Origin: Pseudoscleropodium purum
Lineage: Eukaryota; Streptophyta; Bryopsida; Hypnales; Brachytheciaceae
DNA length: 64,000 bases
Reading direction: 5' to 3'
NCBI GenBank assembly: GCA_963969395.1
Contig: OZ017799.1
Location: forward strand, 16,122,501 to 16,186,500
Part shown: positions 49,021-61,258 of the stretch, piece by piece
Position numbering within the stretch: the stretch's first letter is position 1
Layout: each line of letters starts with the position of its first letter
Notes under the pieces: model-generated
Databases searched by the model: none
What the model saw: the letters and a program-made list of their open reading frames with translations, nothing else
Told to the model about the DNA's origin: nothing
Translations under genes and position numbers: made by a program

Positions 49021-51796
49021 CACCTTTATTTACGGCATCCTACCAATTTCCTATCAAATTATAAAGTGACAAATAAAAAAGTCTAAGTTTATTTTATATT
49101 TCATAATTGATAAGTTTATAGTTTAATACACAATGATATCTTCAATTTTATGTGCAATGTAGTATTTTAAAACTCATGTAAACTTGAAAATTTTGGTTTG
49201 TATTCAATCATGCAAAATAGTATAATCTAATTAATTAGTGCATTTAATTTGTTAATCAATTTTATAAATTTGAATTATTTTGTTTTTTATATTTGTGATA
49301 TTCATTTTAAAATCTTTAACTTCAAATCACATTTAATGAACTCACAACATTTAAACATCTATTCTATAATTATTTTATTTAAAATTTTGATCATTTGATA
49401 AATGTAAATGATAAGATGTTTTTTTTATAAGATATTTGTTGTAATTATTCCGTGAGATTTTTATACACAATAGAATTTGATTTTTTTATGAATTATTGGT
49501 GCTTTCCTATTTAACAAGCAAGCTTTGAAGTATATCTTGATTATATTGAAAAGGATAATAACATAATATTGTATACCATCTATTAATACATTACTCTTCT
49601 AATCAATTTTCAAAGTTTTTTTAAATGAGTATGATTTTAGAATCTTTAATATTAAAAAAGACTCACAATATGTACTATTAACTGTTTGAATTGTCCTCTA
49701 ATTGATGTTGAAGTAGAAAAATAGAAATAATTTTTGTTAATATTGAAATTTTATTTTCTATATTTATCATGTTTTCAAATGTACACAAATTGACCAATAT
49801 CAACATTAATCTTCATTGTGTTTAATAGGCTCAAGTTTGGACCTATGGTGAAATTGGATATAGGACTTTAAATTCTCAATGAATATTTCAATTTTGATAA
49901 TAGACATTTGTTATACTTGCAATATGTTTGACTTTCTTATTGTAATTAGTCTCTTGATATATCTTTACTTTAAAGCAATACCAAACAATATTGATTCAAA
50001 GATACAATCTTTTCTTTTGATAAAGAACCTTTCAATATTCATTCACTCTTTTACACATTCAATATAATATTTCATTGTACCATTCATTAATTAATTTTTT
50101 TTTAAATTGTATGGTTTTCATTATTTGTGACGGAATATCAAAACAATTTTAAAAAATTGTCATTTTCTAAAAGTTAGTTTCTTCTATATTGTAAGTCAAG
50201 AAATTTATTCAACTTATAGATTTATGTAAATACTAAAAAAAACACTTAAATGTTAGGCACTAGAATATCATTCCATATATATTTTTCTTTAATTTTATTT
50301 GTATATTGAGGGAATCATTAGTATCTAATGGAACTTTTGTAATAGGTGATAATTAATTATAAACACTAATTTATATTAAAAATTATAAATACTTATTAAT
50401 AATAACAAATAAAATAGAAATTCAATTTTAATAACCAATAGTGCACAACTTGTATTGGATTTGATTTATGTCTTTGATATATTCTACCTTAGATTTATTT
50501 GAATATAGATTGATGTTTTCTTGCTAAAAGATAGAATTGTATTAAATATAAATAAACAAATCATATTTTTTTTCTACGATTTTCAACATTGGCATAATTA
50601 TATAGACAATATTATAACACACAATACACAACATTATAAAATTCGTTTTCAAAATCAATTTTTTTAGTTTTTAATATCATAATTTTAAAAATATATTGAA
50701 TATTTTCAAACTTATAATATTTAAATTTTGTGCATAATGAATGTTTTCAAAATACATTGTAATTAACAAAATATGAACAATTTTATTTATGTCTCTGAAA
50801 TGCAATTTTCAAGATGAAATTTGAAATCTAAAATGTCAAATGATTAGATCAAAACTTAAAATTATGTTATAAAAATTTGATTGATTGAATTTCATTTAAG
50901 TGTACATCTAAAAATTTATAACTAACAAAAAAATATGATTGATCAAATTTTAATCAATAATGATAAAATTATTTAATTTGAAAAAAAATTTGAAAATTTG
51001 AAATATAATTTTTAGATTTAATCTAATTCTTTTATATTGTTTAAACTTGTTTATACAATTGTTGAAATTTAAAATCACCATTTGTATGAAAATGGATTGT
51101 TAATACAATACATCAAATAAATCAAAATTTGATGATAATTATAAGGGTATGATTTAAGTAAAATAAAATTCACATTTATGATTCATTGAAGATGAATGAT
51201 GTACTTGATATTTTTACTTAAAAAGAATGTTTTAGTGGTCAAATATGGCATCAAAGTAATATATAAATGATCATGAAATTAAAAATTATTAAAATTTATA
51301 TTTTATTTTATTTTATTTTCAATAATATTGATTAATCAAAAGATAATGTGACATAGAACTTTATCAAGACAACCTATATCATTTAAATGGTCATTTAATT
51401 TCACAACATGGGATGAATGTAAAGAATTGAAATATTGAGCTTCTAATTTAAAATAATCATCTTGTACAGTACTTGCAGAATTAAAATTTTTATCAATCTT
51501 GATTTAATGTACCGATTTTTTTAACAACCTTTCAATGAATTTGGATGAATAATTGTATATGTTGAATAATATGAATTTTGTATACATGAATGAAGAATAC
51601 TAGTTCAATAAAAAAATTGAATTACTCTATTAATACAAAAAATATGAAGATGACTTTATCTTAAATGGTTACAAATGAGATTATTAAATATTTTTCAAGG
51701 TCTTTGCGATAAAATTACAATTGTTATAGTATCCAAAAATATAAATATTTCAAATATCATTTTTGTGGATATGTTTTTGGTGACTCGTGATGGTAA
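49021..51796. other. very AT-rich gene-free stretch
   Basis: No gene or element boundary recognised. It lies between the hAT element and the 3' end of the aspartic protease gene. Confidence 0.6.
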
Positions 51797-54700
51797 TCAT
51801 TGTAGCTCATGTTTTCTTTTCTTATTGAATTGACATTTAGGCAACGTCATAAAGCCCACACAATCTTTTTCATTATCAAATATTATGAGATGCTCAGCCA
51901 ACATGCGAACTACAAAACAGATATATTATAATATACATTTAAAAAATATATATACTATTGGTATAATGTCTATTAGACATATTTTACACCATTAGTTTGA
52001 CTTCTTGTATTCTTTTACAATTGATGTCAATTGGAGAGAGAAAAAGAACATATTTACTATATGCCAAAGTTACAATTTTAAAGTTAGTCATATGCTTCAA
52101 TCTAATTTTTTTCATAATGCATTATAATTAATTATTATTCTTCTATTGATTAAGGAACAAAAGCTAAACAATCTCCACTAGCAATTTTAGTAAAAAATGG
52201 TGAAAATGAAAAAGATGTGAAAAGATGTAGAAAGATGTGAAGCATACTTACATCTTTTAGTTATCAAAGTTTAAATTCAAATAGTAGTTGTTGTATTAAA
52301 ATTTAATAATATCAAATCTAAAAATATTGCATTCACATGTTTGGGGCATTCAAAAGTTGAACACATAAAATCTATTTTCTTGAAATAAAGATTTAATATT
52401 ATACCAAATATATTATTTTAAATGAAAAAATAACATATGAATACTTTAATTTTAGTTCTCCAAACATTTTTATACCTAAAATTTCTAATCATACATTGTT
52501 TATGCAATTGGAAAAAAATTACTATCACTTACTATTTATTTGCATTCATGTTTAACAAACTAAAAATTGATAACATATTAAATATTTGATATTCAACTTA
52601 CCACCAAGAACTATAGTATTAGTTGGGTATTCTATCATTTCATCAAATTTTCGCATATTTGCACATATTCCATTTTCCATCTATATACAAATTTTAATGA
52701 AAGAAATAAATTTTCAACTATTCAAAGTCTTATTAATATTTCCTTTGAAAGAAACCACATTAAACATTTTGTAATAAAATTTTCATTAAATCATTTTTTG
52801 TATAATATAAAAATAATTAGTGTGATTTCAAATATTCATATAAAAAAAATACCCTTACAAATTTATAAAATGCTAAATAGTTTGTTGGAGATATTGTCAA
52901 CGCTTCTCCATTAGAAAATTTAAAAGATAATTTTGGAAAATCAAATGAAATCATTTCTAAAGTACTTGAGCTGTTCTCGAGCAATACAACAATAAAAAGA
53001 ATTTAGTTTTTAAACTTTTTAAATAATAAATTTACAAATATTTTACTTAAATTTTTTGACATGTTAAAATCATGAATTCAAAATGTAGTAAATATTATTG
53101 TATTCATGATTTTAATGTAGTAAATATTACCGTATTCATGATTTTAACAAAATGTAGTAAATATTACCGTATTCATGATTTTAACAAAATGTAGTAAATA
53201 TTACCATATTTGTGATATTTACTACATTTTGTTAACTTCAATATAAAACTCAAATAGTCACCTTTCGTCCAAAGGTTCTGGAAAGTTCCAACACTTGAAA
53301 TGTCTCATTTCTTCTTTGTATTCCATATATCCAGCATCCAAGGCACTTTCACTAATCTAATGTTTAACCACAATATATTTCATTAGAAGATGAAATTTGT
53401 TTAAAAATTTATAAATGGAATTAGATTAATTGCCCAAAAGACTTTTCATATGTTTTTAGTCACCACAAAATGAAACTTACATAATGGATTATGGTTTCAA
53501 AAAGAGTAGCTTCCATGAAAGTCAATGGTGCTCCAACATCAATCATCAAGTTGGCATTTATAGGAATGCTAATGTCTTTTTCAACCGATAATTCTAAAAC
53601 TCTTAATTCATAAGTTCTACATTAACATATCAATAATTTTCTTGCATATATATAATATTTCCATAAATAAATTAGACATAAATTTTCATCGTTAAAAATA
53701 ATAACAAATTTTTATAACCTTTTATACATGTTTTCAATATGTCAATCTTCTTCTATAATGCTCTATTTTCATTTCTAACTATGTTGTTTATTAGAATTGG
53801 AAAAATATGTAATACTTCCTTTGTCTCAAATTAAATGTTCCATTTCATGAAAGTCCATGAGATAAAGAAAGCACTTTAATATTTGTATATTTATATGTCT
53901 CAAATTAAACAATAGGTCCCAAGACTTTACAATTTACAATTTACAATTGCAAATTTAGGTATTTTGGTCTTCTTATCATTGCAACATTGTATGATTGAAA
54001 TAATAAAAATCAACATTAGCAACAATTATAAGTGCCACATACAGAAAAAGATCACTTAGAGCACACCAAAGAATTACCTACTTGCCTCTTTTGTGATGCA
54101 CACATTGTTTAATGTGCTCATGAGGTTATGCAAGATATGGTGAACGCTTAATTAGGGGCAAAAGCATACACCAAATAGAACATTTAATTTAGGATAGAGG
54201 GAATATTTGATTTTTCTGGCCAACATTTATTGTAGTAAGTATCCAACTAGACTACATTTTAAACTATGAACAAGCATGTTTTTAAAGATACTTACAAACC
54301 TAATTAATTTGTCATACAAACTTCATGATATATTGATTAATGAACTACATACTCATCTCCAAAAACATATTCCTTTGCAATGTCTATCCATTTTATTTGA
54401 GCTTTAGAATGTGGATCATGAAGGTTGCCAAAGTACAAATATCCAACTTTTGCTTCATCATGTTTACTAAAATAGTCTTCAAAACAAAATCCAAAAATTA
54501 ATGGAATTCCATGCTTCAAAAAGGACATTTGAATTCCATGAGCTGATCTCCTAAGGCCCAATAATCCATCAACAACATCCTTATATTCACCAATCGGATT
54601 AAAATCTTTGTTACTACACCTATCATTGTCCAATGTCCTTATCATGTCACACAATGTTGATCAATACAAATGTCATTTGAAAAAATTGCTACAAAATTAT

Positions 54701-55736
54701 GATTAGTATTCTATAACATAAAATAAAATAAAAATATTACATATTCATTTTTAGATTTTAAAATCATTCTATATTTTTTGAATTCAATCTATCCAAATTG
54801 TAAAGATAGTCTAAGTAAATGTTAGTTGATGTTTGCAAAACATGAAAACTTGCCCCAAATATGTTTCGCTCCAGCGTGCTACACCAATTCCGGTTATAAG
54901 ATCAATAACTTGCAATTGTATATTTGCTTTGACAATAACACCATTAGAATGACTTGTATCTTCATATTCAATATGATACAAACAAGGATTTCCAACCATT
55001 CCTTCAAATTGGAGATCATTGTCATGCGTAAATATAGCCTTAAAATGTTTTCCAGTTACCTTCAAACAATATGGATTCGTTGAAGAAATTATCTTTTCCT
55101 ATATCACAAAAATAATAAATGTATAAGATATATTTCTTCAACCAAACAATGCAAGCAATTTAGAAATGATAATAATGTTTAATTGTCTTAAATTAAGGAA
55201 ATTACCTACATAATATTTGTAACCTGGTATGATTTGTAATCACATCTAAACCATGTGAGAAAACTTCCGGTGTCCACTTCAAGATTGAATAATTGACCAT
55301 CAACCATGAATTTCGTATAAAGGGAGGGTGATTTCATAGAGCCAAGCAAATCCCATGATGCTTTCTTTGGATGTTTTTCCATGCCTATTTGTCTCATATA
55401 TCGGTATGAAGTATTATTTGTCAATGAATTTGGATGCTTTGAATATAATTCATACTTACAAATGTTGTTATAGGGTGTTGGAAGTGAATTGTTCCATGTT
55501 AAACATATCCAAATTAAAATACAAATAACAAAGCAAATAGTGGAAAATAATGCACAATTAGCATTTAGATTTTTTTGTTGCAATTTTGATATCTTTGATA
55601 CTTGAATATGTGGTGTTGATGAAGATGGCTGATGAAAAATATTTTGAGGATTATATTTAAGAAGTGTTACACAATATTTGTAGTATGGAATATAATAAAT
55701 TTGTTTTGTATTCAAATATGACATGTCTATATGCAT
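51797..55736 (-). CDS. A1 aspartic protease-like gene, 8 exons, possible frameshift in exon 3
   Basis: Exons by eye: 55736-55224, 55098-54885, 54688-54353, 53616-53481, 53356-53262, 52970-52859, 52680-52602 and 51909-51797, about 532 residues. Exon 1 has a hydrophobic stretch near residues 62-80, probably a signal anchor, then V-D-T-G-S with the first catalytic Asp. Exon 2 has the flap-like H-I-E-Y-E-D, exon 3 G-L-L-G-L, exon 4 the second Asp in I-D-V-G-A, exon 5 a K-C-W-N block, exon 6 F-P-K-L-S-F-K-F, and exon 8 a F-D-N-E-K-D-C-V-G-F ending. These follow plant nepenthesin/ASP-type proteases in order. Junctions 1-2, 2-3 and 3-4 to 7-8 fit in phase, except that exon 3 changes frame by one base near 54640-54660. 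That is a lesion or a wrong model. The second motif D-V-G-A departs from D-S/T-G-S/T, so activity is uncertain. Secreted or membrane-bound peptidase is the family role. Confidence 0.75.
53082..53235. repeat. 37-bp minisatellite with hairpin end, in intron 5 of the protease gene
   Basis: Units starting at 53082, 53114, 53151 and 53188 share 'aatgtagtaaatatta' and 'attcatgatttta'. Just after the last unit, 53215-53235 is the exact reverse complement of 53181-53201, giving a 21-bp stem with a 13-base loop. Confidence 0.88.
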
Positions 55737-58676
55737 TTAATCAAATATGATATAAAATATTATGCCTTTGAAATTTGAAATTTGAATATATATTATAAAA
55801 ATGTTCCAATGTTAACCTTTTCATGCTCAAAATATTCAAGCTTGTAATGGTAATTGTCTTTAATTGGCCTCTTCATATTCAACAATAATATACCTTGTTG
55901 TCCAAAAATATGCATTATTTTGGAATATAATTAGAAACTCTTAACATTAGTTCCATTGTAAAATACTAATTCAAATAGATTCAAAATTTACATCACCTAA
56001 CCAATGAAGAATATTGTATTTGTAAGCCAATTTAAAAAAAATCTTTCCATGACCCAACTTAATACAACTCCTCCATTTATTTTATCACAATCTTGTTAAG
56101 TACATTTGGGACAAATGATATTGGAATTAGAAGTCTCAATAAGATCCATCTACTCATTTTGGATCAAAATCAAAATACATATAACAAATAATTTTCATTG
56201 AATAAAATTTCTTAAATTGAAATCATTTTTTAAGTTCTAAATTAAAATATAAATTATTGATATTCAACAATTTTCAAATTTCTATTGTTTTTATAACTTC
56301 ATACCAGTTTTTTAGAAAAAATGATAAAATATATTGTTGACTGTAAAGTAGGTATTTAAATTTTAAAAAATTTAGATGAAAATACATCAATAAATGTAAG
56401 AAAATTTTCATTGGACTCCTTACAATATATAATAAAATACAATTTCTTCACTAAATGAATCCTTCCTTTTCAAATTTTCTAGATGATCTATATAATATTG
56501 AAGTATATCTTAAAGTTGAGACACATGATTTGTTTTACCTGCAAAGGACCACCTAACATTTTTTTTGACATTATAGCAGTTATGATCTTCTAATTAAGGA
56601 TGGAATTTCATACAAGACGTGTTTGAGAAGTATCTTTTAAGCTTAACAACTTTCACAAGTTATTATTATTATTATTATTGAACATAAGATTAAAAGTTAC
56701 AAATGAGAAGTAAATTTTTAATCAACATAGGTAGCTCTAGTAGCTTAGAAAAATATCCTTTTTCATTTTGTTTTTATTTGGTTCTACAAATTGATTATAG
56801 TATTGAAAGCTTTTGAATCAATCTATTTTGATTGACAAGATGAAAATTATGAGGAGTTTTATTTTGAGGGCAAATATAGAGCTCCTTCTCCAAAATAAAC
56901 TTTAAAGTTTTTTTATTGAATCTAATTTTCAATGTTTTTTGAAAAATGTATATGCATATATATTATTTATTACAATGCTACTATTATAGGAATTGAAAAT
57001 TTTCAATTAAAATTAAAATTATCAACAATTTTGTATTTCTAGTTTAGTTGAGTCTAGCTTGTTCAAAATCTTTCCAAGAATGGATATGAAGAATTTTATA
57101 GTTCGTTTTAAAATATGTATTCTCAATTTAATTATTCAAAATAATATATCTTTAAGAAAATTATAGGACATGCACATTTTTAAATCAAAGGTTTGAAAGA
57201 TGAAATTTGAACTCCAATAAGAGTTTTAAAACTTGCTTTTGAAACTCATAAATCATGATCTTGCAATTGGTGAGTTTTTTATTTTAAAATATCACAAGGA
57301 TATATTTCAAATGACAAATTAATAAAGAGATTATGTGGTGAATCTAAAAAAAATATAAAAAACAAAACAAGGATAAGGACGGTATTTGAAAACTTTAGGG
57401 GCTAATTGAAAAGTGACTTTCTATAAATATGCAATATAAAATGCATTTGTGTCATATCAATACTACTGTTGATAATATGGATTGCATGAACATGAAATTG
57501 AGAGGATGTTGCACCTTTTTCATTCAACAAAATATACGAATTGTATAAACAATTATAAATTTTTGGCAATTTGAATAAAAATCCATACTATAATCTAAAG
57601 CTTCAATTATCAAGCCAATCTACATTATTTCAATATTGAATGGCTAAAATAAAAAATACAAGAAATACAAAAGAAAAATATTGTAAAGTGTTTTAATCCC
57701 CAAAAGCCCAAGATTCAAACATAACACAAATGAGTTCTAAAATATGAGTTCTATAGCTTTTTTGAAATTTGCAGCAATAAAAATAATGTGACTTACAAAA
57801 AGTATAAAATACCAATATGATTGAAATTATAAAATTATTTTTTGATTTTCTTCAAATGAATTTTGAAGACATAACTTCAAAAATTCACCATAAATACATT
57901 TTTTTCTCTAGCATTTGAATTTTTGTATTGGTCAAAGTTGTGGTTTCTATTGATTTGTAGAAAAATGCATAAGATCCAATAATGAGAACATTAACATTTT
58001 TCCAAATAGTAAGTTTTTAACACTAGGCAAATTTTAAATACTTTCTACTATTCATTTTATAATTTTTGTTTGACTGCAACCATCTCAATTTTGAATACAA
58101 AGAAAGAATAGGAACCTAGTCTTATAAATTAAATTAAATTAAACAAATAAAAAAAATTGTCCCAAAATGTTGTCCAAAGTTGAGCAACTACCAAAAAAAA
58201 GATTGTTTGGGTATTTAAAAGTTAAAGGCCACTTTATACTTAGAAGTCAAGCTAGTTTTTTGTATCAAAGGCCAAAAACTGTCATTTATGATTGAACAAA
58301 ATGCTAAAATAAATCCTAACACGTCACAACCCTCACTTTTGAGGCATGCCCATTCTACCTTGGTGAGCAAGGGTAACATTGGGGGTCATTCCTTAAGCCT
58401 TATAAAAGATGAGGTGAGAGAGTTTGAGTCGTGAGCAGACAATGCTTTGTAGCACTATGAATTGGCATGTCATACATTTTGAAAAACTTGTGAGAAGACA
58501 CATCCATGGGTTCAAAGAAAACAAGGATACTAATTGTGAGTCAAAACTTATGGCTCTTCAAAGTTAGTAGTGTCCTAGCAAGCAATTCAAGGTATGGGTT
58601 GTGGGAACTTGTAGGGATTTGGGGTAATTCCTTAGGCCAAATAGAGCATGTTGCGTATTGTTGAAAAGATAAGAAG
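55737..58676. other. upstream flank of the protease gene, then gene-free stretch
   Basis: No promoter element could be fixed upstream of 55736. Around 56795-56940 the core of repeat family A recurs ('gaaagcttttgaatca', 'gaggagtttta', 'aataaactttaaag'). A family-like end, 'aactttaggggctaa', lies at 57393-57407. No gene. Confidence 0.5.
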
Positions 58677-59472
58677 CACTAGAAGAAAAACATGTCTAGC
58701 ACAACCTACTACTATGCAAGTAGTATCCTATACAACTATCATGCAACTAGTTTCCTCTCTATTAGCACCAAATCTAATGTAATTGTTTTATATTGTTGTT
58801 TTACAACATTCATACATTATTTTAGTTGCAAAGTAGTCATTCTATAGTTGCGAAAAATGACTAAGAAACAACTAGTGTCCTATACAACTATCATGCAACT
58901 CTAAAATGACTATAGTTATTTCCTAGTTGCTTTCTAGTTGTACACTAGTTGTTTCTTAGTTGCACACTAGTTGTTTCCTAGTTTCTTTCAAAGTTCATTT
59001 CCATTTATCTTATATAAATTGTCCCAAATTAATTGTAACAAGTACCATTAGATTCGACATATAAGACATGTAAGTTATTGTAGTCTAATATGAAGAATTA
59101 TTTTGATAGAATTCTAAGATCTCTACAATTTGTAGATTTCTACAATCTATAGAAATTAAAATAATAATTAAAATTCTAAAATCTATGAAATTGAAATTTT
59201 GAAACCTAAAAATAGTAGATTTGAAATTCTAAAATCCTAAAATAAAAAACAAAGGTAGATATGAAATTTTGAAACCTACAAATCATTGAGATTAATACTT
59301 TAAAATCTACAAATTTGCAAGTTGCAAACATCAATGAAGTTTTTTGCATGCTATCAAATGACAAAAAACCCTGCAACTAGAGGCTCTACATTGTCACCTA
59401 GTTGCAAACATGCTATGCAACTACAAAATGAGTTGCACATTGTAGTTGCAAAAAACATCTTTTTTTCTAGTG
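58677..59472. mobile_element. non-autonomous CACTA element with AAG duplication
   Basis: A 796-bp element opening with CACTAGAAGAAAAACATG and closing with the complement of CACTAGAAAAAAAGATGT. It is flanked by AAG at 58674-58676 and 59473-59475. Inside it are many AGTTGC/GCAACT words, with 'cctatacaactatcatgcaact' as a direct repeat at about 58728 and 58890, and inverted versions toward the right end. Subterminal short repeats of this kind are the transposase-binding regions of CACTA elements. No coding frame. Confidence 0.9.
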
Positions 59473-59475
59473 AAG

Positions 59476-60328
59476 ATTGACTTTCTATCATGCTAAGTAT
59501 TACAAGGAAATCAATTGCAAGATAAAAATTATAGATATCCCCAAAAGGGAGAGTCCCAAAGAACTACACTTCCCAAAGAACTTGGATTTTTGGAGGGCCA
59601 TGACTTCCTTGTTACTTATTGGGATTGAAAAATTGAGTAGTCCATAGTGATTTACAAAAAGAATAGACCATGAAAATGGACTTGCATTCTAAATTTGGAG
59701 TTTAGAGCTAAAAGTTATCTCAATAAGAAGATTAGAAGTCTCTTGGGGCCTAATTTTGGAGGAAACATGGAATTGGATGTTTTTTCAAGATAGGATGTGT
59801 CTTGGATGTCCCAAAAGATCCTTGGGATGGAGGAGGATTCCAAATCCTACGAAGAGTTCTATGAGGAACGGTGGTCTCCCTCTTCCTTCTCAAATGGTAC
59901 AATGGTGAGTGTAAATGGCCACAAATAGTGAAGTTGGTATTGGGGTCTCATCGCCACTTCTGTATTTCCACAAAGTGCTTGTGCATTGCTTGATAATAGT
60001 TGGGTGGTGTCTTGCTCCACATTAAGCTATGGTGTAAGTCCTAATTGGTGAGTCCTAATTAGTTAGTCCCAAGGTGAGTACCGAAATGAGATGAATTAGG
60101 CCTTGTAGGGAGTTGGGACCCATTCAATGGCAATTAGGACCGGTAGAGATTAGTTCTACCACCGAGTACTTGGAGATAAATGGAAATACCACCTTGTGTC
60201 ATCAAATGACATGGTAGGTGTCTTATGGGAGTTAAATATTAGAAGTAGAAGTTGGGAGTCACGAAGGAATAGAAAATTCCATGACTAAAGTTGGAACCTA
60301 ATATTGCATATACATGGCATGGATAATA
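59476..60328. other. stretch without a recognised gene
   Basis: Composition is more balanced than in the flanks, with several short direct repeats ('gtcctaattggtgag' and 'gtcctaattagttag' at about 60040-60070). It may be one retroelement with 58330-58676, split by the CACTA insertion. No domain seen. Confidence 0.4.
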
Positions 60329-60332
60329 TTAA

Positions 60333-61254
60333 TCTCTAAGGGCCCAACCTGCATTTTTTGGTTGTATAGAAATTTTGGGTAAGTATTTGTAACCAAAAAT
60401 TTCTATATTTTAGGCTGAAATTTTAGTAGAAGGTGTGGACAAGGAATATCTTTCACATGCAACAAATTTCATGACATTTGGACATAGGAGTCAAAAGTTA
60501 TAGCCTAATGTGTTATTTTTTTCCATAACTAGGCAGTTTGGGCAGATTAGAAAAAATCACTTTTTTCATAAATTAAAATTTGAAATTGGTTTTCTAGACT
60601 TATATATACAACAAAAGCTTCTAATCATTCCATTTTGATCAACAAGTCAAAAGTTATGAGAATTTTTTGTTTGCAGACAGTTATGGATTCCCTATTCTAA
60701 AACAAACTTTGAAATCCTTTATCTTGCCCAAATTTCAATATCTTTGAAAATAAAAAATTCTAGGATGTAAATTCTTTATTACAACATTTCAACCATTGGG
60801 ATTGTCATTTTTCAATTCCATATTTTAATTCTTAATAATTTAGTATTTTGAATCATTGTCTACTACTACCTACTTACTATTTTTTTCCTATATGTTGTAC
60901 AATTCCAAATTATTAGAAATATTTCAAGCATTTAGACAACTTGTCTAGGAAAAAAAATCCAAAGAAGCACCATCATTTTGGCCATTTTTTCATAGAAAAG
61001 TGAGCTTGTGAAGTGCAATTGCCTGGCTTTTCGCAAGGCAAAAAAAATGATTTTAGTAAATTTGAATGCTTACATCTTGCAATCCACATGGTGGAAATGT
61101 CTGGAATTTTTACCACATGTTTTTGATACTAAATAGTACAAGATCCTATGATTATATATGTCAAAAAAAGTTTTTTTTTTAAATTTGTTACTTATATTAA
61201 AAATGGCAGTTTTTGAGCATTTTTGGTGAAAACATAGTCATAGAACTTTAGGGG
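60333..61254 (+). repeat. TTAA-end repeat family A, complete copy
   Basis: It lies between TTAA at 60329-60332 and TTAA at 61255-61258. The ends are inverted ('tctctaaggg' on the left, the complement of 'cccctaaagt' on the right). The left 690 bp match 14830-15530; the right 180 bp match, reversed, 32617-32810 and 42266-42440. It therefore links the fragments into one family of about 920 bp. No coding frame. TTAA-flanked ends starting with C runs recall piggyBac-derived elements, but three-base TAA/TTA duplications (PIF/Harbinger) fit nearly as well. Confidence 0.7.
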
Positions 61255-61258
61255 TTAA

